A DNA stretch of 8,241 nucleotides. It comes from Chitinophaga pinensis (GTDB lineage Bacteria > Bacteroidota > Bacteroidia > NS11-12g > UBA9320). The translations under genes and the position numbers were made by a program. The first letter of the stretch is position 1; every line of letters begins with the position of its first letter. The DNA lies in contig CAMDCQ010000105.1 in assembly GCA_945890595.1 (NCBI GenBank), forward strand, positions 1 through 8,241. The letters are read 5' to 3'. The notes beneath the pieces are model-generated. The model was not told the DNA's origin. It did not search any database and saw only the letters and a list, made by a program, of their open reading frames with translations. Shown piece by piece: positions 1 through 6,364 of this stretch.

Positions 1-31
1 TAGCCACTTTACTTTTCCAAGAAATGTCCAC

Positions 32-50
32 AAAGATTTTATAAATCTTT
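32..50. repeat. 19-bp palindrome upstream of the transketolase operon
   Basis: Perfect 8-base arms, AAAGATTT (32-39) and AAATCTTT (43-50), are separated by TAT. No U-tract follows and the stem is all but free of G and C, so an intrinsic terminator is unlikely. It lies 10 bases upstream of the -7-like element at 60-67, where a -33 element would be expected, and no TTG is present there. A binding site for a dimeric regulator is a reasonable inference. A chance AT-rich palindrome cannot be excluded. Confidence 0.4.
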
Positions 51-59
51 AATATAAAC

Positions 60-67
60 CACCTTTG
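60..67 (+). promoter_or_regulatory. Promoter -7-like element (CACCTTTG) of the transketolase operon
   Basis: CACCTTTG matches the Bacteroidota -7 consensus TAnnTTTG at five of its six fixed positions; the first T is replaced by C. It ends 11 bases before the ATG at 79, so a transcript from it would have a leader of only a few bases. No TTG is visible 17-23 bases upstream, so the promoter would be weak or activator-dependent. A similar ACCTTTG core lies at a similar distance from pckA. This is inferred from the motif only. Confidence 0.4.
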
Positions 68-78
68 TTCTCAACATA

Positions 79-927
79 ATGACAAAATCAACTTCAGAGC
101 TCAAAGAATACGTTGCACAAACACGTAGGGATATAGTAAGAATGGTGCACGGAGTACAATCTGGTCACCCAGGTGGTTCACTAGGCTGTACTGAGTTTTT
201 TACCGTACTCTATCAAAATGTGCTTCGTCACAACCCTTCAGATTTTAAAATGGAGGGAAAAGACGAGGATATTTTCATTTTATCTAACGGACATATCTCT
301 CCAGTTTATTACAGTGCATTGGCACACAGCGGATATTTTCCTGTAGCTGAATTAGGTAGTTTCCGTAAATTAAACACACGACTTCAAGGCCACCCAACTA
401 CCCACGATGGTTTACCCGGTGTTAGGATAGCTTCTGGCTCATTAGGCCAAGGTTTATCAGTTGCCTGCGGTATTGCACAAGCCAAAAAACTGGATGGTGA
501 CGACAAATTGGTGTATGTACTCATGGGTGACGGGGAGCTACAAGAAGGTCAGGTTTGGGAAGCGGTAATGTATGCTGCTCATAATAAATTGAATAATATC
601 ATTGCAACTGTTGACGTAAACGGACGTCAGATTGATGGCGACACAAAAGATATAATGGGCTTTACAGATTTACGATCGAAGTTTGAAGCCTTTGGTTGGA
701 ATGTAATTTCTATGAATGGAAATGATCTCGAAGATGTAGGCGACACCTTAAGTAAGGCCGGTGTCTTAAGCGGAAACAAACAACCCATTTGCATCTTAAT
801 GAATACGGAGATGGGAAATGGTGTAGATTTTATGATGGGAAGTCATGAATGGCACGGAATTGCGCCAAATGATGAACAACTTGCTGCTGCTTTAGCCCAA
901 AACCCTTCTATAATCGGTGACTACTAA
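79..927 (+). CDS. Transketolase, N-terminal (thiamine diphosphate binding) subunit
   Basis: This is the N-terminal half of a split transketolase, which moves two-carbon ketol units between sugar phosphates in the cytoplasmic non-oxidative pentose phosphate pathway. Visible family signatures are SGHPGGS near residues 28-34 (active-site His30), GHIS with His72, GSLGQG near 120-125, and the thiamine diphosphate/metal motif that begins GDGELQEGQVWEA at Gly150 and ends at Asp179-Val-Asn181. At 282 residues it has the length expected of a stand-alone N-terminal subunit. It should be inactive alone and pair with the product of 2346-3278, which supplies the pyrimidine-binding domain and catalytic Glu. 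The ATG at 79 gives the usual short lead before the conserved TRRDI segment; no Shine-Dalgarno sequence is seen. A vWA gene begins 33 bases downstream and separates it from its partner, which is unexpected. No frameshift or missing key residue was found. Confidence 0.96.
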   Translation: MTKSTSELKEYVAQTRRDIVRMVHGVQSGHPGGSLGCTEFFTVLYQNVLRHNPSDFKMEGKDEDIFILSNGHISPVYYSALAHSGYFPVAELGSFRKLNTRLQGHPTTHDGLPGVRIASGSLGQGLSVACGIAQAKKLDGDDKLVYVLMGDGELQEGQVWEAVMYAAHNKLNNIIATVDVNGRQIDGDTKDIMGFTDLRSKFEAFGWNVISMNGNDLEDVGDTLSKAGVLSGNKQPICILMNTEMGNGVDFMMGSHEWHGIAPNDEQLAAALAQNPSIIGDY

Positions 928-960
928 CTAGCACGGTTTTTGAGTACTACTGCGTAAAAT

Positions 961-2322
961 ATGGCAATTCACAAAAAAATATGGGTAATACTGCTGCTTA
1001 TGATAGCTGTAGATAGTTACGCCCAACAGCCAAAAACACGCATATTATTCGTTCTAGATGGCAGCGGTAGTATGTATGCCAAAATGGGAAACGACAATCG
1101 AATCACCGTAGCGAAACGACTATTAACTAGATTAGTCGACAGTCTTCAAGGACAAACAGATCTTGAGCTGGCGCTGCGTATTTATGGACATCAGTCGCAA
1201 AAAACTGAGAGAAATTGCAAAGACACCAAACTAGAAGTTCCGTTTGGCCCACAAAATCATCAAGCAATTAAAGATGAAATAAAAGACTTACGACCAAAGG
1301 GCACCACGTTAATTGCATACTCATTACAAGAAGCGGCTTACGATTTCCCCAAAAGTACAGGTGTGCGTAATATAATTATTTTGATAACCGACGGATTGGA
1401 AGAATGCGACGGTGATCCGTGCGCAGTTTCGTTGGCTCTTCAAAAACAAGGTGTTGTACTTAGGCCATTTGTAATTGGACTCGGTTTAAATTCTGAATTC
1501 AGAACTCAATTTGAATGTGTCGGACGTTATTTTGAAGCAGAAACGGAAAACGATTTTGAAAATGTATTAAACGTCGTAATTAGTCAAGCCATTAATAATA
1601 CCTCAGCTCAAATAAATTTATTGGACAGCTACGGAAAACCCACTGAAACAGGAGTTAACATGACGTTTACAGACTCCAAAACAGGGAAGGAAATCGCAAA
1701 TATGTACCATACGCTGAATGATCGCGATGTACCCGATACTATCTATATGGATCCTGGCTATTTGTATGACATCAAAGTACACACCATTCCACCGGTATAC
1801 AGAAAAAAGGTTGAAATAATTGCTGGAAGACACAATACCATTGCCATAGATGCTCCTCAGGGATTACTTAGTCTAAAAATAGACGGTGTTACTAATTATA
1901 AAAACCTTCAAGCAATCATTATTGATAAACAGTCAGGCGAGATCGTGCAAGTGCAGGATTTTAATGAACAACATAAATATATCGTAAATAACTATAGGGT
2001 AGAACTCCTCACCTTACCTCGGATTACACAAGAAAGTGTGCAAATCGAGCAAAACAAGACAACAACACTTCAAGTTCAGCAACCCGGAAAGCTTAATGTG
2101 GTAACACGCAAAAAGCTTGAAATAGGTATTTACTACCGTCACAATGGAGAGTTAGAATTAATAAAAAATATTTACAATGTCAATGGTCAAGACATAACAG
2201 TTCTTCAACCTGGAGATTATAAGTTAATCTACAAAGAATCAGTAATAAAAGAATCTGAAAGCACCAAAACACAAGACTTCACTATTAGAAGTGGAGAAAT
2301 GAAACACATAACCTTACAATAA
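961..2322 (+). CDS. Exported von Willebrand factor A domain protein with three C-terminal beta-type repeats
   Basis: The protein is 453 residues long. Residues 1-21 look like a Sec signal peptide: Lys5-Lys6, a hydrophobic core IWVILLLMIAV, then SYA with likely cleavage before Gln22. There is no lipobox Cys, so a soluble periplasmic or secreted protein is likely. Residues 26-210 form a vWA domain with an intact metal-ion-dependent adhesion site: DGSGS (Asp33, Ser35, Ser37), a Thr in KGTT (115/116) and Asp144 in TDG. The Cys pattern (Cys86 in NCKD, Cys149 and Cys154 in EECDGDPC, Cys185 in FECVGRYFEA) is shared with a widespread group of bacterial vWA proteins; disulfides are plausible in the periplasm. 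Residues 215-453 hold three units of about 75 residues with aligned Tyr at 269, 345 and 420, predicted to be beta-rich. The true ligand is unknown. The gene sits 33 bases after one transketolase half and 23 bases before the other, so co-transcription is likely but a shared function is not evident. Confidence 0.9.
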   Translation: MAIHKKIWVILLLMIAVDSYAQQPKTRILFVLDGSGSMYAKMGNDNRITVAKRLLTRLVDSLQGQTDLELALRIYGHQSQKTERNCKDTKLEVPFGPQNHQAIKDEIKDLRPKGTTLIAYSLQEAAYDFPKSTGVRNIIILITDGLEECDGDPCAVSLALQKQGVVLRPFVIGLGLNSEFRTQFECVGRYFEAETENDFENVLNVVISQAINNTSAQINLLDSYGKPTETGVNMTFTDSKTGKEIANMYHTLNDRDVPDTIYMDPGYLYDIKVHTIPPVYRKKVEIIAGRHNTIAIDAPQGLLSLKIDGVTNYKNLQAIIIDKQSGEIVQVQDFNEQHKYIVNNYRVELLTLPRITQESVQIEQNKTTTLQVQQPGKLNVVTRKKLEIGIYYRHNGELELIKNIYNVNGQDITVLQPGDYKLIYKESVIKESESTKTQDFTIRSGEMKHITLQ

Positions 2323-2345
2323 AATAGACAAGAAATTATACCTAA

Positions 2346-3278
2346 ATGGAACATAAAGATACACGATCAGGATTTGGAGATGGCTTATACGAGCTAGGAC
2401 TCAAAAATAAAAATGTAGTTGGACTGTGTGCCGATCTTACGGGATCGCTCAAGATGAACAAATTTCAAAATGAATTTCCAGATAGATTTTTTCAGGTAGG
2501 TATCGCAGAAGCGAATATGATAAGTATGGCTGCAGGCCTTGCAACAGCCGGTAAAATTCCATTTACGGGTACATTTGCGAATTTCTCTACAGGTAGAGTA
2601 TATGACCAAATACGACAATCTGTTGCGTATAGCCATAAAAACGTAAAAATATGTGCTTCACACGCAGGTCTTACATTGGGAGAAGATGGAGCTACTCATC
2701 AAATTCTAGAAGATATTGGACTTATGAAAATGCTTCCAGGAATGACGGTTATCAATCCGTGCGATTATGCCCAAACCAAAGCAGCTACTATTGCAATTGC
2801 TGATCATGAAGGTCCTGTTTACTTGCGTTTTGGTAGACCTAGTTGGCCCATTTTTACCACCGATTTAGAGTTTACAATTGGGAAAGCCTTGCACATGAGA
2901 AAAGGAACCGATGTTACCATATTTGCTACAGGACACCTAGTTTGGAATTCGTTAGAAGCTGCTAAAGCGTTGGCAGAAGAAGGTATTTCTGCTGAGGTTA
3001 TCAACATACATACCATCAAACCCTTAGACAATAAAGCTATTCTTGATGCGGTTGCGAATACAAAATGTGCGGTTACCGCTGAAGAACACCAAATGAATGG
3101 TGGCTTAGGAGACAGTATTTGTCAATTATTAGCAAGACACACTCCTTTGCCTGTTGAAATGGTAGCCGTAAATGATAGTTTTGGAGAGAGTGGAACTCCC
3201 ATGCAATTGTTAGAGAAGTACGGCTTAGGCATAAAAGACGTAGTAGCCGCAGCTAAACGTGCTATAGCTCGAAAGTAA
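2346..3278 (+). CDS. Transketolase, C-terminal subunit
   Basis: This is the C-terminal half of the split transketolase, carrying the pyrimidine-binding domain and the C-terminal domain. GIAEANM near residues 52-58 contains Glu55, the residue expected to activate the thiamine aminopyrimidine ring. DGATHQ at 114-119 and VYLRFGRP near 158-165 match the substrate and phosphate-binding regions of transketolase and related 1-deoxyxylulose-5-phosphate synthases. The order Pyr domain (about 4-165) then C-terminal domain (about 180-310) and the 310-residue length fit a stand-alone subunit. The split pairing with 79-927 and the opening KDTRSGFGDGL favour transketolase over deoxyxylulose-phosphate synthase or a dehydrogenase E1 beta subunit. 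The ATG at 2346 is preceded by CTAA with no Shine-Dalgarno sequence. The GTG of the next gene lies 4 bases after its stop codon, indicating one transcript. Confidence 0.95.
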   Translation: MEHKDTRSGFGDGLYELGLKNKNVVGLCADLTGSLKMNKFQNEFPDRFFQVGIAEANMISMAAGLATAGKIPFTGTFANFSTGRVYDQIRQSVAYSHKNVKICASHAGLTLGEDGATHQILEDIGLMKMLPGMTVINPCDYAQTKAATIAIADHEGPVYLRFGRPSWPIFTTDLEFTIGKALHMRKGTDVTIFATGHLVWNSLEAAKALAEEGISAEVINIHTIKPLDNKAILDAVANTKCAVTAEEHQMNGGLGDSICQLLARHTPLPVEMVAVNDSFGESGTPMQLLEKYGLGIKDVVAAAKRAIARK

Positions 3279-3282
3279 TCAG

Positions 3283-4125
3283 GTGAAAGTCCTTTTCGTT
3301 TACAACAAAAAAGCCGGCAAGAAATTCGAGCCCTCCGTTGTACAACAAATTACAACCAAAACACCTTCTAATTTCGAAAGTACTTTTATCGATATAACGG
3401 ATTTTAAGCAGTTTAAAACCAAGAAATTTGATATGCTGGTGGCCATAGGTGGCGACGGTACTGTGAATACGGTAGCGAGCCGTTGCACAAAACAAAACCT
3501 CATTCTAGGTATTATTCCTAAAGGATCTGGCGATGGTTTAGCTAGATTTTTAGGTATCCCACGCGACATTCACAGTGCACTCGAGATATTAGCTACAGGT
3601 AAGCTAATCCAAATCGACAGTGCTAAAATAGATAAACACTTTTTTATCAATGTTGCCGGTGCTGGATTTGAAGCTTATGTGGCACATAAATTCGGTCTTG
3701 GCGGTATAAGAGGACTAAGAGGATACGCAAATACGATCTTGGATTCTTTTTCAACTCAAGAAGAACAAGAAGTAACGCTGACACTAAATGGCAACAAAAC
3801 AACACTACCTTTTTTTAGTTTAAGCATAGCTAATGGAAGTCAATGGGGTAATAACTTTGAAATTGCCAGTGACGCAGACATACAAGATGGTATGCTTGAC
3901 GTTGCAGTGATGAGAAAGCCAAAGTGGTATCAGTTGGCAAGCTTAGTTTTTTATCTAAAGAGTAAAAAGCAAGAAAACAATGCCCTTTTCACCTACTACA
4001 AAGCTTCCGAAATTGATCTAAAAAGGAGCGGCAAACTTTGGCATATTGATGGAGAACCTATAGTTTTAAAGAACAAAAAAAGAATCAAGGTTTACTCCAA
4101 AAGCTTAAAAGTAATGGTTAGCTGA
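3283..4125 (+). CDS. Diacylglycerol/sphingosine-kinase-like lipid kinase (YegS/DgkB family)
   Basis: The protein is 280 residues long and belongs to the DAGK_cat (LCB5/YegS/BmrU) family, cytoplasmic or membrane-associated enzymes that phosphorylate a lipid hydroxyl with ATP. The N-terminal catalytic domain shows the first strand VLFVYNKKAG, the nucleotide-binding GGDGT at 56-60, and PKGSGDGLAR near 79-88. The C-terminal beta-rich domain contains IDGEP near 255-259, the conserved acidic metal-site motif. The second motif is of the sphingosine-kinase type (GSGNxLA) rather than the GTxNDFA type usual in DgkB, with Asp84 where Asn is usual. The lipid substrate cannot be assigned: diacylglycerol, a sphingoid base or another lipid alcohol are all possible. 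The start is a GTG; it is the only one that keeps the conserved first beta strand and is 4 bases past the preceding stop. The stop codon overlaps the next ATG (TGATG), suggesting translational coupling on both sides. Confidence 0.88.
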   Translation: MKVLFVYNKKAGKKFEPSVVQQITTKTPSNFESTFIDITDFKQFKTKKFDMLVAIGGDGTVNTVASRCTKQNLILGIIPKGSGDGLARFLGIPRDIHSALEILATGKLIQIDSAKIDKHFFINVAGAGFEAYVAHKFGLGGIRGLRGYANTILDSFSTQEEQEVTLTLNGNKTTLPFFSLSIANGSQWGNNFEIASDADIQDGMLDVAVMRKPKWYQLASLVFYLKSKKQENNALFTYYKASEIDLKRSGKLWHIDGEPIVLKNKKRIKVYSKSLKVMVS

Positions 4126-4493
4126 TGACGAAAAAAAAAATGGAAAAGTTGGATTTATCCAACTTCTTTTTGAACAACCAAGAAGATAGCGGATTTAAAT
4201 TGCTCACGGACGACGAAGTGGTTGAAGTAGAAATACCCCAACTTAACCAAAATGCGCAAAAACTGCTTGTAAGAAAAGAGAAAAAAGGTCGCGGTGGAAA
4301 AACAGTGACCGTTGTTGAAGGATATCAAGGTAACCCGCAAACCTTAGAAACACTGTGCAAAAAAGTAAAACAACAATGTGGCGTTGGTGGAACGGTGGAA
4401 CACAAAACCTTTATTATTCAAGGTGACAAATGCGACCAAGTAGTAAAAATCCTAATCAAAGAAGGATACAATGCGCGTAAAACCACTATGTAA
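4125..4493 (+). CDS. yciH: SUI1/YciH family translation-factor-like protein
   Basis: A small protein of 122 residues whose C-terminal part (about 45-120) is a SUI1 domain, related to eukaryotic initiation factor eIF1 and E. coli YciH. Recognisable pieces are VRKEKKGRGGKTVTVVEG near 49-66 and CGVGGTVEH followed by FIIQGDKCDQVVKIL, which line up with the KKCGCGGAVK and IEIQGDKRD segments of YciH. eIF1 polices start-codon selection on the small ribosomal subunit; the role of bacterial members is less well settled. The acidic N-terminal tail (about 10-40) is outside the domain and poorly conserved. The ATG at 4125 overlaps the previous stop by one base and is followed by a run of ten A and a second in-frame ATG at 4140, so the true start could be either. 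No terminator with a U-tract follows the stop codon. Confidence 0.9.
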   Translation: MTKKKMEKLDLSNFFLNNQEDSGFKLLTDDEVVEVEIPQLNQNAQKLLVRKEKKGRGGKTVTVVEGYQGNPQTLETLCKKVKQQCGVGGTVEHKTFIIQGDKCDQVVKILIKEGYNARKTTM

Positions 4494-4534
4494 TCTCTTA
4501 CGCTTTACAGGTAATTAGACTGCTAAAAAATACC

Positions 4535-4555
4535 GTTTCATATCCCATTTGAAAC
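4535..4555. repeat. Short inverted repeat GTTTCA/TGAAAC
   Basis: Arms GTTTCA (4535-4540) and TGAAAC (4550-4555) are separated by 9 bases. It lies 41 bases past the SUI1 stop codon without a following U-tract. It could be a weak 3'-end hairpin; it could also be chance. Confidence 0.25.
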
Positions 4556-4588
4556 ACATAACATGCTCATTACAAAATAGTTAAAGAA

Positions 4589-4609
4589 TTATGGTAATTT
4601 CTACCATAA
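4589..4609. repeat. Perfect inverted repeat TTATGGTA/TACCATAA upstream of pckA
   Basis: Eight-base perfect arms, TTATGGTA (4589-4596) and TACCATAA (4602-4609), flank the loop ATTTC. The next bases are GGTTGTTC, so there is no intrinsic-terminator U-tract. It is about 88 bases upstream of the pckA -7 element, a distance that would suit an activator or an upstream operator; alternatively it is the 3'-end hairpin of the upstream operon. The sequence does not decide between these. Confidence 0.4.
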
Positions 4610-4670
4610 GGTTGTTCTAATCTAAAACGTATATAATTAAGGTGCTTCTAGATGAATATAATGTTCGATT

Positions 4671-4704
4671 TTGACATCTTTAAAACTTATCAAAGTTACC
4701 TTTG
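4671..4704 (+). promoter_or_regulatory. pckA promoter, Bacteroidota TTG / TAnnTTTG type
   Basis: A -33 TTG at 4671-4673 (within ATTTTGAC) and a full-consensus -7 element TACCTTTG at 4697-4704 are separated by 23 bases, inside the 17-23 range reported for Flavobacterium-type primary sigma promoters. The -7 element ends 14 bases before the pckA ATG, so the leader should be very short. An inverted repeat CAAAG (4691-4695)/CTTTG (4700-4704) overlaps the -7 element, which a repressor could use. This is predicted from sequence only. Confidence 0.65.
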
Positions 4705-4718
4705 TGACCTAAATTGTT

Positions 4719-6311
4719 ATGAAGTCACATCCAATTACTGATCGTGTTTTTGATATTGCATCCAAAACCAACAAGAATTTAAGCCTAGACCAATTAATCG
4801 AGGCAGCTGTTTCTCGGAATGAAGGAAGAATCACCAATACAGGTGCCTTAGCTGGCGATACCGGTAAGTTTACAGGAAGATCCCCTAAAGATAAGTACAG
4901 TGTTTTGGACGACACCACTAGAGACGAAGTATGGTGGGGAAATATCAACCAACCCTTTGAGCCTGAAAAATTTGATGCTTTGCTTGAGCGCGTTATTCAG
5001 CATTACGCAGGCAAAGAAATATTTGTAAGAGATGCCTATGCATGCGCAGACCCTGAGTATAAAATCAATGTACGTGTGGTAAACGAAACTGCATATCAAA
5101 ATTTATTTGTTCATCACATGTTTATTCGCCCCGATAAAAGTGAGTTGGACGCAATAGATCCTGAGTGGATTATTTTAGCTGCCCCTAGTTTCTTAGCGGT
5201 ACCTGAGCGAGATGGAACACGTCAAGAAAATTTTTCAATCATTAACTTTACCAAGAAAATATACATCATTGGTGGAAGCGGATATACTGGAGAAATCAAA
5301 AAAGGAATTTTTACTGTGCTTAATTTCACCTTACCCGTTGAACATGACGTACTAAGTATGCATTGCTCTGCAAACATTGGAAACAACGGCGACTCAGCTG
5401 TTTTCTTTGGCCTTTCTGGTACAGGTAAAACTACACTTTCTGCAGATCCTAATAGAAAGCTTATTGGGGATGATGAACATGGCTGGAGTAAAAATGGTAT
5501 CTTTAACTTTGAAGGTGGATGCTATGCAAAAACCATTAATCTTACCGAAGAAAATGAACCTACCATTTGGAAAGCAATTACAAACGGAGCTCTCGTAGAG
5601 AATGTTCGTTTCTTCCCTGATTCTGATGTAGTAAATTACGATGACGTAAGTGTTACCGAAAACACGAGATGTGCATATCCTATTGAATATATTGACAATA
5701 TCGCTGTGCCAAGTGTTGGACCACAACCTAAAAATATTTTCTTTCTTACTGCAGATGCATTTGGCGTACTTCCTCCTATTTCTAAACTTACTCCCGGTCA
5801 AGCTGGTTACCACTTTATAAGTGGATATACCGCGAAAGTTGCAGGAACAGAAGAAGGTATTACCGAGCCACAAGCTACTTTCTCTGCTTGTTTTGGAGCT
5901 GCGTTTATTCCTTTACATCCCGGTAGATATGCGGATATGCTCGGCACAAAAATGACCGAAAACAATGTAAATGTTTGGTTAGTAAATACCGGATGGAGTG
6001 GTGGCGCATATGGCGTAGGAAGTCGTATGAAGCTAAAATATACGCGAGCTATGCTTAATGCAGCAATGGATGGCAAATTGGATAATGTAGGATTTGAAAT
6101 GCACCCGGTTTTTGGTGTTGCTATGCCTACGGAATGCCCTGATGTTCCTTCAGAACTTCTTAACCCTCGAAACACATGGGAGGATAAATCTGGTTATGAT
6201 AAATCGGCAAATGACCTTGCGCAATTATTCAACGCTAACTTTGAAAAATATGCAGCAGGCGTTTCTGACGAAATCCTAGAAGCAGCCCCTAAAGGCACTC
6301 TTTCTCTTTAA
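4719..6311 (+). CDS. pckA: Phosphoenolpyruvate carboxykinase (ATP)
   Basis: Cytoplasmic enzyme that converts oxaloacetate and ATP into phosphoenolpyruvate, CO2 and ADP, the entry step of gluconeogenesis from TCA-cycle intermediates. The 530-residue length is close to the 540 of E. coli PckA, and the sequence aligns along its whole length. Visible active-site parts are GRSPKDKY (substrate-binding Arg54), GEIKKG near 191-196 (metal-site Lys), MHCSAN with His215, the Walker A motif GLSGTGKTT at 231-239 (Lys237), the kinase-2 metal motif GDDEHGW at 250-256, and TENTR with Arg317. The kinase-type P-loop and this layout identify the ATP-dependent class, not the GTP enzyme. No key residue is missing. 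The ATG at 4719 is the natural start just after a consensus promoter, and no Shine-Dalgarno sequence is present. The gene appears to be its own transcription unit, closed by the terminator at 6330-6364. Confidence 0.97.
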   Translation: MKSHPITDRVFDIASKTNKNLSLDQLIEAAVSRNEGRITNTGALAGDTGKFTGRSPKDKYSVLDDTTRDEVWWGNINQPFEPEKFDALLERVIQHYAGKEIFVRDAYACADPEYKINVRVVNETAYQNLFVHHMFIRPDKSELDAIDPEWIILAAPSFLAVPERDGTRQENFSIINFTKKIYIIGGSGYTGEIKKGIFTVLNFTLPVEHDVLSMHCSANIGNNGDSAVFFGLSGTGKTTLSADPNRKLIGDDEHGWSKNGIFNFEGGCYAKTINLTEENEPTIWKAITNGALVENVRFFPDSDVVNYDDVSVTENTRCAYPIEYIDNIAVPSVGPQPKNIFFLTADAFGVLPPISKLTPGQAGYHFISGYTAKVAGTEEGITEPQATFSACFGAAFIPLHPGRYADMLGTKMTENNVNVWLVNTGWSGGAYGVGSRMKLKYTRAMLNAAMDGKLDNVGFEMHPVFGVAMPTECPDVPSELLNPRNTWEDKSGYDKSANDLAQLFNANFEKYAAGVSDEILEAAPKGTLSL

Positions 6312-6329
6312 TACAACGAAATTTCATCT

Positions 6330-6364
6330 ATACGATAGTCTTCTCAGGCTATCGTATTTTTTTT
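6330..6364 (+). terminator. Intrinsic terminator after pckA
   Basis: ATACGATAGTCT (6330-6341) pairs with AGGCTATCGTAT (6346-6357) through 12 pairs, one of them a U-G wobble, around a TCTC tetraloop. Seven T follow directly (6358-6364). It begins 18 bases after the pckA stop codon and is the clearest terminator in the window. The opposite strand lacks a long U-tract at the other end, so it is one-directional. Confidence 0.9.

Larger units (their letters stand above)
4494..4718. other. Non-coding spacer between the SUI1 gene and pckA
   Basis: These 225 bases contain no convincing coding frame. They hold two small inverted repeats (4535-4555 and 4589-4609) and the pckA promoter region (4671-4704). 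No classical terminator is visible after the SUI1 gene, so the upstream operon may end at the weak hairpins or by another mechanism, or read through into pckA. Confidence 0.7.

Noticed and set aside
961..2322. The vWA gene as a phage, defence or toxin component, or a recent mobile insertion.
   Set aside because: It has a Sec signal peptide and a known secreted vWA architecture. No transposase, flanking repeats, partner ATPase or toxin domain is nearby.
2300..4562. A 13-base direct repeat TGAAACACATAAC at 2300-2312 (end of the vWA gene) and 4550-4562 (spacer after the SUI1 gene).
   Set aside because: About half a 13-base match is expected by chance in a window of this size, more with AT bias. 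The copies do not bracket a mobile element or a target duplication.
5394..5873. A 159-codon open frame on the minus strand inside pckA.
   Set aside because: It is the antisense shadow of a strongly conserved enzyme, has no recognisable motif, and has a composition that fits a chance frame.
5807..6175. A 122-codon open frame on the minus strand inside pckA.
   Set aside because: Antisense shadow of conserved PckA sequence; no promoter or domain supports it.
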